Source: Diogma glabrata
Taxonomy: Eukaryota; Arthropoda; Insecta; Diptera; Cylindrotomidae
Length of the DNA: 64,000 nt
Assembly: GCA_963693315.1 (NCBI GenBank)
Contig: OY856188.1
Location: forward strand, 4,809,335-4,873,334
Direction of reading: 5' to 3'
Shown here in pieces: positions 43,797 through 53,449 of the stretch. Position 1 is the stretch's first letter. Each line of letters opens with the position of its first letter. Position numbers and translations under genes: made by a program. Below the pieces are notes generated by a model that made no database searches, was not told where the DNA came from, and saw nothing but the letters and a program-made list of their open reading frames with translations.

Positions 43797-45044
43797 ATGT
43801 TAATCCATCGGGTACCGTGGGGCTCAGATGATACATTCAGAATGATTTTCGCAAAATACGTTACTTATTTGCTAAGAAACTATTCAGCAGGAATGACAGT
43901 AGTATTCGATGGCTATGAATTCAATAGAAATAGTATAAAAGAAGCAGAGTGTTCTCGTCGGGCAAATAATAAGTCGTGCCCTGACATACACTTCGAACTT
44001 GACATGGAATTGACGGTACCGAAGGACAAATTCTTATCCAATATCAACAAAAAGAGACGGTTTATAGAATATTTAAAAACGGTGTATGAAGGACATAAAA
44101 TTTCCGTTAAACAAGCTGCGGACGATGCCGATTTATTGATCGTACAAACAGCATTGAAAAAGTATTCACCCGACGGCCCATCAGTAGTAGTAGTAGTAGT
44201 AGCGGAGGACATTGACATACTTGTATTGCTAACAGCTTTGACCCCACAAGACCAGAAAACGTATTTTTTTAAAGTTACAAAAGGAAACAAGACCCAGGAA
44301 ATATTTTCTTCTAAGAGCTTGGATAGACATCCCTTCATAAGAGACAACATACTTTTTTTTCACGCGTTTTTTGGATGCGATACGACCTCGGCATTTTTTA
44401 GAAAAGGGAAAAATACGGTAATTGCTAGTTTGTATGGGTCAATAAACAAAAATCCACAGCTAAAAACGGCCATTGAAAGTTTCAAAAGTGGAAACCTTGA
44501 CCGAGAAACCGTATTTTCGCACGGAGAAAGTCTTGTTTTATCGGTTTATAAGGCCCCGGGAGACGTAGGGAACCTCAAAGACTTGAGATACGATACCTTC
44601 AAAAGATTATCTGATAAGAACAAAGCAATAAATCTTGCAAATTTGCCTCCTACTTCTGAAGCTACGCGTCAGCACTCATATCGGGTCTATTTACAAGTAC
44701 AACAATGGCTTGGGAATGAACTGTCGCCAGAAGAATGGAGGTGGAAAAGGGAAGGGGATGTCCTATCTCCGGTTCAGACCGTGAAAGAGCCCGCACACCA
44801 AACTCTCTTGAAGATGATTTTCTGCAACTGCAAGAAGGACTGCTCCAATAGCTGTTCCTGTATGAAAGCAGGTTTGAAATGTTCGTCTGTTTGTGGTTCA
44901 TGCAATTCTGGCCAATGCTCAAATTATAGAGATGACGAAACTGTAATCTCATCTGAACAAATACAGGCAGAGGATGAAGTGGAATGTGAGGAAGAAAAAG
45001 GGAAAGAAGAGAGCGAGACTACCGTGAGCGATGGACTTGAATGA
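43797..45044 (+). pseudogene. Nuclease/CXC family gene, copy 1: PIN/FEN1-like domain and CXC cluster
   Basis: The last 415 codons. Residues 33-200 look like a PIN/FEN1 (XPG-type) nuclease fold. D38 ends a strand (TVVFDGYE), followed by QAADDADLLIVQTAL (D109, D110, D112), VVVVVAEDIDILVLLTAL (E137, D138, D140) and FFGCDTTSAFF (D195). The four acidic clusters and their order match metal-binding sites of that fold (family knowledge; assignment is my inference). Residues 343-374 are a cysteine cluster CNCKKDC-SCSC-C-CGSC-C, resembling the tesmin/TSO1 CXC DNA-binding repeat. An acidic tail ends at the TGA. The segment is uninterrupted, but it is the C-terminal part of a larger gene with one nonsense codon just upstream. 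Confidence 0.75.
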
Positions 45045-45113
45045 GGTGGTTTTGAATAAGATCCAGTAACTGGTTATACTTACAGTTTTGTATAAGTTAA
45101 TGTATTTGTCTGT

Positions 45114-45119
45114 AATAAA
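45114..45119 (+). promoter_or_regulatory. Polyadenylation signal of copy 1
   Basis: AATAAA 70 nt after the stop codon of the nuclease/CXC gene, followed by T-rich sequence. Confidence 0.5.
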
Positions 45120-45406
45120 TTTTTGATAGATTGAAATTTTTGAGTTATTTTTTAGTATTTCCACAAAATACCCCATCTGAATTGTTGCCACTACAGTTCG
45201 CGAAAAAAAGTTTGCGAAAAACATCTTGCGAAAAAGTTTGCCAAAATCACCTAAAATTAGCACAAGAGGTCGATGACCATATCGAGAAAATATTGAGCAC
45301 CCTTTAGAGGTTTCAACTTATGTAAGACAGCACAGCTAGGAGTTCAAGAAGCCGTAAGGTGGAAAAATTGTTTTTGCACAATTTCTATGAATTTGCGAGT
45401 GGCCTT

Positions 45407-45421
45407 CCGGCACTCGTAAGC

Positions 45422-45426
<5 letters not shown>
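45407..45426 (+). repeat. LINE target-site duplication, left copy
   Basis: CCGGCACTCGTAAGCTTTAT occurs here and again at 49776-49795, exactly bounding the Jockey-like LINE. Confidence 0.92.
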
Positions 45427-45452
<26 letters not shown>

Positions 45453-45831
45453 GACTGTAGGACCAAGCACTAGGCGAGACTCCCGGATTACGGCCAGGCC
45501 ACTTCCTACAGTCGTTTTACATATAACAATAGGTAAGGATAGGTAGGTAATTGTTAGTTAGGAGTGAACGACCCGGTTACAGACACCTGGCAAATCGTAT
45601 CTAGCTACTACTGTTAGGAGACAATCACAAGGACAATCACTTATACATATAATCTGCAATCGCCAATCAGCAATCCCGTATCTAAAATTTCTCGCCTGCA
45701 ATCTCCAGTCGGAAACCTGTTATTCATGTAATTTATTAGTATAATAGGATGATGACTAAATTGTAGTCCTCTGCACTCTCCAATCTGAATTCATGTTATT
45801 AAAATCAATTAAAGCAAAAAAATTAATTGGT

Positions 45832-46832
45832 GTCCACCTATTTATATCAACGGAGCAAGCGCCAAATCTATTTTGGGTTTAATAAAAAAATTTCTCGAAC
45901 GAAGTTAATATAAAAATCCATAACACGGGTTATGGTAAATTAAAAGTATTTCTAGATTCAGTAGATATCCACGCAAAGACAATTAATTTTTTTTTTAAAG
46001 ACCGAAAAGCGGACGCTTTTACGTTCACGCCTAAAGAACTGAGAAAGGAGATACTACTACTTAAAGGAATAAGTGGCGGATATACGGAGGAGGAGATAAA
46101 AAATGAAATGTTGGCGGAATGTCCGAATATAAAGTTCTCTAAAATTCAACAATTTACAACTCCCTATACAAAAAGAGCTAACACACAACTGAATATGTAC
46201 ACCTTACAGCTCGAAACAGGTCAAAACCTCAGTGAATTGTTAAACATTAAATACCTGTTTCACCAGAGGATTCATTTCGAGAAACTAAAAAAACAGAAAT
46301 CATACAATGCTTCAGGTGCCAAAGATTTGGGCATATAAGCCAAAATTGTGCATTTAACAAGAGATGTGTGAAATGTGGAGATAACCATGAAGCAGGCCAA
46401 TGTGCAAGAGAAAAGGGAAACCAAGAAAATAAACCGGCTGCCTGCATAAACTGCGGCAAGGAAGGTCACCCGGCAAACTACCGAGGATGTGAAACATTTA
46501 TTAAATTCAAGAACAACCGGGATATAAACAAAGGAAAGGTAAGAGACCTCCTAAACGCTAGAAAGGAAAGCGTCCTTAGGACCATAAACAACTTCACAAC
46601 GCCAAACAGATCATTCGCAGATGTTATCAACCCAAATAGAGATAAAAACCCTGACAACAGCGAAAACTACATTTCAGACTTCTTTAATGAGTCCAACAAA
46701 TTATTCTACATGCCTCTTGGTACTTTGTTAGATAAAATCAACCAATTCTGGCCGAATTACATGAGAATCGAAAACAAAGGTCAAAAACAGCTGAATACCT
46801 ACAATTCATCATTTCTCTTACCCCAAAAATAA
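45832..46832 (+). pseudogene. LINE ORF1 (Jockey-type gag with three CCHC knuckles)
   Basis: Coding text begins near 45832 (INGASAKSILGLIKKFL...). It shifts frame at the T run around 45990 and again near 46290. It then gives three zinc knuckles: CFRCQRFGHISQNC, CVKCGDNHEAGQC and CINCGKEGHPANYRGC. HPANYRGC is a hallmark of Jockey-clade gag. The product would bind element RNA and form RNP particles. The last frame runs to a TAA at 46830-46832, three bases before ORF2. Two or more frameshifts make it non-functional. Confidence 0.85.
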
Positions 46833-46834
46833 AT

Positions 46835-47320
46835 ATGAGCTGTAACAATATTTCAATTTTTCAATATTTCAATTTCGAACGCCAACTCAATAATATCCAA
46901 CCACAAACGCCTTCAACTTTTGAAACAATTAAACACATCAACCCGACTGCAGCTCTAATCTCAGAAACCCACCTTAATGGCAGACACAAGCTACACCTCG
47001 AAAATTTCAACATCATCAGACAAGATAAAAATGTAGGCACAGCAATATTTATAAAAAAGAACATAAAGTTCAAAATTATTCCATTCGAGAGCCTGTCAAT
47101 ATCGGCAACCTTTATAGACATAAATTACATAGATGCTCAAAAGAGAAATCGCTCTCTGATAATAGGGGCCATCTATATCCCCACTAACCTTGGTCAAGGT
47201 ATGAAACAGGACCTAGATAACATTTTGAATTTATGTCAGAATAAAGACGAGGTAATCATTGGAGGGGACTTCAATGCCAGAAACAAAAGATGGGGAGATA
47301 GCGTAAATAACGTAATATAA
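46835..47320 (+). pseudogene. LINE ORF2, endonuclease part (truncated)
   Basis: 161 codons with the apurinic-like endonuclease pattern: PTAALISETHL (catalytic Glu), VGTAIFIKKNI, LIIGAIYIP and EVIIGGDFNARNKRWGD (Asp and Asn of the active site). The domain stops at VNNVI* right after GDFNA-RWGD; the remaining third with its SDH motif is absent. Continuation at about 47340 belongs to the inter-domain region, so a deletion is inferred. Confidence 0.85.
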
Positions 47321-47339
47321 CAAATAACGTAATATACAA

Positions 47340-49530
47340 ACTGGGATACATACAAATCTGACCTAAGCTTTGCCCTCACGAACTTAAATATATCTCACTC
47401 GAGGAGTTTATCTAACGACGAAATTGAAAAAACTATTAATGAGATCAACGTAGCAATTATTAACACAAATCTTAAACATGCCAAACAAATGAGACCTAAG
47501 GATTTAAAGTACGCCAATCTATCTGAAGTTGCACAGAAGATGCTCAAATTAAAACAAATCTGGTCCACCAAGCTAAAGAGGATATTTAGCAAACACAAAA
47601 ACAAAATCAATGCCGAATACAAAGAACTCAAAGCGAGAATCGATTGTCTCAATACCTGCCTAAAAGACAAAATTTCGAGTGAACTAAATACTAACTTCAG
47701 ACGAAGACTCGAGGCCATCAAACCTTCGCCTCGAGTTTTTAAGGAAATTAATAAGATTACCGTAGGGAAATGCGACAAAATAAATGTATCAAGAACCCAA
47801 TCAAAAGAGGTCTACATCTATATCGACCTAAACGAAAAACTAAACGCGTTTGCCGAATTCTACAAGGAAATATATAAGGAAAAAATCCCAACTTATAATC
47901 TAAACACAACAAATGAGGTCATAAGTTTATGGAATAACATCTCAAGAGACAACGAAAAAGAATTGACGGAATTCTCTCAGCAAAACTCTGCGCTGAATCC
48001 GGGTAATCTAGAACTCTTCTGTAATACAAAGATTACGTCGGACACAATAAAAGCCCTAAACAATTAAAAAAATCGATAGGACCGGACAATATTTCAAACT
48101 ACTTCATCAGGAAAGGTGTTAAACAACTGGCAGAGCCCCTAACGATCATTATAAACAACTGTTTGGATAACGGTTTCTTTCCAAATGCATGGAAGATAGC
48201 GAAACTTATACCTATCCCTAAAACTAACGCGTCACACGACATCAGAGACTTCAGGCCAATTTCGATGCTCTCAAATATGGGAAAAATTCTGGAAAAAATA
48301 ATAATGTTTAAATTGCTTTGATAATTTTGATATCATCCCTGATGAACAGTTCGGATTAAGGAAAGAACACTCTACAGAGCATGCGCTCTTATATCTCCAT
48401 GACAATATCGTCAAAGGGCTAAACAACAGAAAATGCACAGTCTCTTGCACTTTAGACCTCGAAAAAGCTTTTGACCTCACATGGCCGAAAGGTCTCATAT
48501 ACAAACTGCACAGGGCTAACACCCCGCCTTACTTAGTCCGCATTATAAAAGTTTCCTCACAAATAGAAAACTTTTTATTGAAAATGATAATCAGAAATCT
48601 AACACAATACCAGTGAATTCAGGAGTTCCGCAGGGATCCATACTTGGACCCTGGTTATTTAACACTTATATTCATGACATTCCAACTAGATTGTCCAATA
48701 ACTCCAAAACAGTTCTTTATGCTGATGACACTATAGTTTTCGCACAAGACGAAAGACCACATCTTGCATTAGATAAGATCTTAAAACACATTACATTCAT
48801 ACAAAAATTCTACAAAACCTGGAGAATAAATATTAATGTCGAAAAATGCCAATTAATTTGCTTTAGAAACTCAAGTGGAAGAGGACACCATCTAGCTGTA
48901 CGAGAAAGTAAACAATTAACTCTCCAAATCAATTAAAGCGAAATCAAAACCGTCGATAAGATCAAATATCTAGGTGTTAATATCCAAAACAAAACTGTTT
49001 CAATCAACATATGAGAGCCACTATAAACAAAGCTAAAGGTGCAGCAGCGCTGCTAAAACCAATTCTGTCATCTAACAATGTTGAAAGCAAACTAAGCTTC
49101 TTGTATATAAAACATTAATAAGACCTATTTTAACTTACGCTTGCCCTATCTGGTTCACAATTAGTCCCACAGTAGCTAAGGAACTCCTTGTCTTCGAAAG
49201 AAAAATCATCAGACATTGTCTCTCCAAATTTAGAAGGAAAAATAAAAAATATATACACAACAAGGTTATTTATAAAGATTCGGGAATAACCCCTATTTTT
49301 CAATACTCTTACAATCTAGCCGTCACTAGACTAAAAAGACTACATCACCCCAAACCTCTTATGAGGAGCATTTACCACGACAATGTCACAACTCCACTGG
49401 AAAACGGTACCTACTACGTATCACCGATCAGTTTAATAAACACAGAATGTCTCGTGTCTTTGCAAGCTAATAACTGCCTAAATCTTAATAAATTCTACGA
49501 ATTGAAAAATACCAGTCACTTGAGAGGTTA
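47340..49530 (+). pseudogene. LINE ORF2, reverse transcriptase and C-terminal part
   Basis: 47489-48067 is the linker before the RT. After a frame change, RT blocks follow: KSIGPDNISNYFIRKG, AWKIAKLIPIPK, FRPISMLSNMGKILE, FGLRKEHSTEHALL, CTLDLEKAFDLTW, SGVPQGSILGPWLFNTYI and the active site YADDTIVF (48613-48936 frame). Beyond it KYLGVNI and a C-terminal region (LIRPILTYACPIWF) end at about 49530. At least four frameshifts or stops interrupt it. Block order and wording fit the Jockey clade. Confidence 0.87.
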
Positions 49531-49775
49531 AAGTACACACCCTGGCTTCGTGCTCCGTGATCTGAATAGGCGTGCACCAACCAATCTAAATTAGTACAAT
49601 ACTTTATTGTTCCCTGTAAATATGTAAATAAATTAGTTTTAGTTTTAGGTAGCTCATAAACCGCGCTCAAATGCTGAAAAAAACGTTTCATATAATGCCC
49701 TGAGCAAGCATAAATTTTTCTAGTAAATAAGATACAGTTCATAATAAGTTGAATTAGAGAAAATACTGTAAATTC

Positions 49776-49795
49776 CCGGCACTCGTAAGCTTTAT
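49776..49795 (+). repeat. LINE target-site duplication, right copy
   Basis: Identical to 45407-45426 and immediately follows the LINE 3' end. Confidence 0.92.
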
Positions 49796-50091
49796 GATGA
49801 AATAAAAAGAAGTTGGATCCTTATTTCCAGAAAGAAAATTAAATTTTCCTTCTCAATATTTGCACGGCGACTGATCCTTCCTATGCTCCTATATGGCCGC
49901 GATAATTTCGCAAATACAACGAGGAAGCCATTGTCATTTGCAGGTCAAATTTTTCAGGCCAAAACATGGAGCTGTGGGTATTTCCAAGCCCTCAGTTCTC
50001 AAATTTGATGAGAATCTGGCGTTTTTCCATGGTCTCAAATTTGACAATTTTTCACTACCCGTTTTTGCAAAAAGTATCAATGTTGCGAAAA
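49796..50091. other. Right interior of the inner element
   Basis: No gene. The text AAACGCCAGATTCTCATC and GACCTGCAAATGACAATGGC (minus strand) leads into the right inverted arm. Weak similarity to 38.2-38.3 kb is possible but not demonstrable by eye. Confidence 0.4.
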
Positions 50092-50315
50092 AAATGAATA
50101 GGACCATTTCTGTAGATAATTAGCTCACCTTCATTTCGGGAATGCCCTAGAATGCCTCTATACAGGAATGCCCTAACTGCCATATTTCCGGAGTTATGGC
50201 CCGGAAACTACTTCGGACACTTTGACGAACCCCAAGGTAATTTTTCTCACGTCAAAGTACTCGGTAAGACCAACAATTTCCGCCAGGTCCCGTCCGTGAC
50301 AGGATTTTTGCGAGC
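50092..50315 (-). repeat. Inner inverted repeat, right arm
   Basis: Reverse-complement partner of 37950-38187, ending GGATTTTTGCGAGC at 50315. See the left arm for shared words. Confidence 0.82.
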
Positions 50316-50343
50316 TTTTGATCTTTTTCGCAATGTCAATATA

Positions 50344-53300
50344 CTCTAAAAGATCTCCAGAATAAAATGACTGAACTCTCAGAAAATATGATCAGCAATT
50401 GGTCTGATTACTTTTAAAAAAAAAAATTAAAAGAGAGGTTTCAAGACAATATACTGTTTATCGAAAATCCTGGAAAATCAAGCATAATTTGTTTGCAATG
50501 TACAGCGAGTCGAATAATTACAAGTCAATGGCATGAAAAGAAATGTAATAATGAAAATGAAGAACGACTTCGAATTGTTATTGCAGCTGTAAAAATTATC
50601 AAGGAAGATATGCGCGAAAAAATATTTGATTCTGACACATACCCCACCAGTGAAGAGATTTCTTTAGGGGGTAAAACAGATGCGCCAGAATCACTACACT
50701 TATTTTTAAGTGAATTAATAATAGGAAACAAAACAAGTAAGAAAATAGGTTCCAAGGAAAGAAAAATTACTGCGGTGGAAAATGTTTTAATGACGGAAGT
50801 AAGAGGATGTTGTTCATATACATCTCCACTTCTGTTAGGTTTAAGTGTTTACTTACATAGGAAGGACGAATCGAAACATTTATTGGAAATGCTGTTCGTT
50901 TTGGGATTTTCTTTACTTTAACGAAATATATAGCGGTAGCTATAACAAGTGCACAACCTACTATTGACTCTTCAGCCTTTTCTCAATTTGTATTTGATAA
51001 TGCCGACTTCAACACAAGAACAATCGATGGAAAGGGTACGTTCCATTCAATGGGAGGGATTGCTTGTGTTTTTCCAAAATCAGCAATTACGCTGAATGAA
51101 AATTTGTCAAAAAATCTGAAATATATTACTGATTATGGTGAATTTGGTTTTGTTAAACTAAAATTTTATAACAAACCGGCAAAAAGTGGTTTTGAAAACC
51201 TTAAGATATGTGACACAAGAAATATGATTTTGACTCCAGATAGCCTTATATTATTTACATTTACCAATTGTTTATGGCTATGTGGGTATCTTCTTAAATT
51301 TGAAAATCCAACAAATTGGAATGTGTATGACTAGCATTATGGAAGGACCTGATTTAGAGAAAATATCGGAAATTTTGCCTCTTCCTTTTATAAATCTCGA
51401 TCCATCAAATTTAACAACTATTTATACTGCACTTCAATTTGCAGCAAACCAGACGAAAAAAAAACCATAAATTATGCATTGTTACTTTTGATCAGCCGCG
51501 TTTTATCAAAGCAATGGATATAATTAAATCTGCGGTGTCGGATTCGATTATATCACAAATATTAGTACGCCTTGGAGGATTTCATATATTAATGTCGTAC
51601 ATGGGCGGAGTTGGTTACATAATGATGGGAAGTGGACTGGAAGAGTTATGGTGTACGGTTTATGCTAAAGGATCAGTTGATCATATGATTCACGGCCATG
51701 CTTATAGTAGAGCGTTACGGGCTCATCTGTTAACACAACTTACACTGTCATGTCATTTTTTAAAGGATTTGGATTTATCAGAGGAACAGACTAGGATTAT
51801 TGAAGAATTATATAATAAATATGATGAAAAAGTTATTACTGATAGTTAAGATATCTCAAATATTTATTCATTTCTAATTAATCAACTTGATATTTTAAGC
51901 GAAAAAAGTCGAACAGCAAAACTAGGGTGTGAGTATTGGAAAATGGTTGAAATAATACGGCTTTATATAAAGTTTGAACGATTAGGAGATTGGAATTTAC
52001 ATCTATATTGTGTTCAACGAATGATTCCAATTTTCCATGCATCAGAACATTTGCACTATGCTAAATCCACACAGCTATATTTACAGACAATGGTTGAATT
52101 TTCTAAAAATGATAAGAAATGAGAAAAAGTGGTGTGGAACTTGGAGTGACATGGTTATCGAACAGGAGTTGATGCGATCAATGAAAACAATTGGTGGACT
52201 TACCCATGGACGTGGTCTAACTAACGCATCACTTGCACAATGGGTAGCAGGGATACCATTTTGTTCAAAAATTAGTAAAGCGCTAGAAATTTTTTGTGAT
52301 ACTTCATTTTCATCATCTGAACAACACGTCGAATTAAGTGTTTCGCGACAAAAAAAGGACGAAGAGGATTTGCTTTCATTTAAAAATTGGATAATTGATC
52401 ACGATTCTTTGACAGATTCATGTTCAGAACTGAGATCAATATTTGATGAAAAGATTGCTGGAGATAAAATAAATTGCGATCAAGCGTATGCTATAGGATT
52501 TAAATTGTATGAAGCGACATTTGGAAAAAATTTCAAAAACTTAAAATTAAGCAGGAATGCTAAAGTGAAATGTATCGCTTATACAACACGGACAATTAAA
52601 ATAAATCAAAATGATGTAACTATTAACCAAACCCAACTTTTTAATAGAATAATTTGTGTTGTTAATTCTCCTAAGGAGTTAGAGGATTGCTTCAAATATG
52701 AACTGGCACCAGCCCCAACAGCACTTTTTGATGGAAATTCACTTCGAAAAACAAATAAAGCTTCATTGTACTCTTTCTTTGAAAAATCGATGAAACCACT
52801 TACAAACGTGGATCTAATTTCAACAAATAACCATTTAAATAAATATGTTATCGATGGGGTTATTTATTGCACAAGGTGGTATGGCAAAATATTGGCATTA
52901 ATTTTACTGAATTATGTGATCAGTACTACAAATATATTCAACACCATTATGGAGCAAATTGTACAATAGTGTTTGACGGATATGACAATGAAAATTTGAA
53001 TCCAAAATCACTAGAACTTAATAAACGTACTCAAAAGCAATGCGCACCAAGAATTATATTTCAAGAAAATACGATAGTTACAACGTCTCAAACTGAATTT
53101 TTAACAAATATTGAAAACAAAAAAAGATTTATTTAAAAGACTGATATCATCATATTTAACTGATTTAGAAATAGAATGTGTTCAAGCTCCAGCAGATGCG
53201 GACACAGTAACTATTTTAACTACAGCGCTTAGCTACTCTCAAGTTAATAATAATAATATTGTAATAGTTGGTGAAGACGTGGATCTGTTAGTCTTATTAT

Positions 53301-53390
53301 TACATCATTGTAATTCAGAGAATGTCTTTTTTATGAGACCAAGAAATCTCGCCAAATCGGATAAGATTTATGACATAATGAAACTTAAAT
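50344..53390 (+). pseudogene. Nuclease/CXC family gene, copy 2 (diverged, both ends missing)
   Basis: Colinear with copy 1 but with different wording. Successive frames give SKKIGSKERKITAVENVLMT (50493-50921), FVFDNADFNTRTIDGKGTFH and SMGGIACVFPK (50985-51334), VTFDQPRFIKAMDI, RLGGFHILMSYMGGVGYI, GSGLEELWCTVYAKG and GHAYSRALRAH (51439-51849), YFH-like IFHASEHLHYAKS (about 52035), WCGTWSDMVIEQELMRSMKT (52130 on), SSSEQHVELSVSRQKK, CTIVFDGYDNE and QAPADADTVTILTTAL, IVIVGEDVDLLVLLLHH (53111-53390). At least six frameshifts or stops occur. The zinc-binding first exon is absent. At about 53390 the text passes into satellite DNA before the GCDTT motif and CXC cluster. The acidic residues of the PIN/FEN1-like domain that remain are conserved with copy 1, which supports the domain assignment. 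Confidence 0.75.
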
Positions 53391-53449
53391 CATCTATTGG
53401 TTTTGTCTCCAACTATCTCCTTTTGTCTCCTAAATTCTTCATCTTTTTT

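Larger units (their letters stand above)
45427..49775 (+). mobile_element. Jockey-like LINE, degenerate, with 20-bp target duplication
   Basis: A 4.35-kb non-LTR retrotransposon on the plus strand inserted in the inner element downstream of the nuclease gene. It starts with a (TGAT)n run (45427-45452) followed by GGACTGTAGGACCAAGCACT, has two coding regions (gag-like ORF1, endonuclease/RT ORF2) and ends ...AATACTGTAAATTC without a poly-A tail. Both coding regions contain frameshifts and stops, and part of the endonuclease is deleted. The perfect 20-bp duplication shows that target-primed insertion happened here. The absent 3' poly-A and a simple repeat at the 5' junction are atypical. Confidence 0.9.
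37950..50315. mobile_element. Candidate large DNA transposon with inner inverted repeats
   Basis: The inner inverted arms enclose 12.4 kb, or about 8.0 kb once the LINE at 45427-49775 is removed. The only gene inside other than the LINE is the zinc/nuclease/CXC gene at 40319-45044. The arrangement (long inverted ends, one large gene, an intron) is that of a DNA transposon, but I see no DDE, YR or HUH enzyme and cannot name a superfamily. No target duplication was identified. The second, diverged gene copy begins about 30 bp beyond the right arm, suggesting that this element inserted into a relative. Confidence 0.5.

Noticed and set aside
41304..44952. Minus-strand frames of up to 145 aa across the nuclease gene
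   Set aside because: Antisense shadows with no motifs; the plus strand carries the conserved text shared with copy 2.
37950..50315. A clear target-site duplication for the inner element
   Set aside because: The flanks (TTAAAAG... and CTTTTGATC...) are not direct repeats of each other, so none is claimed.
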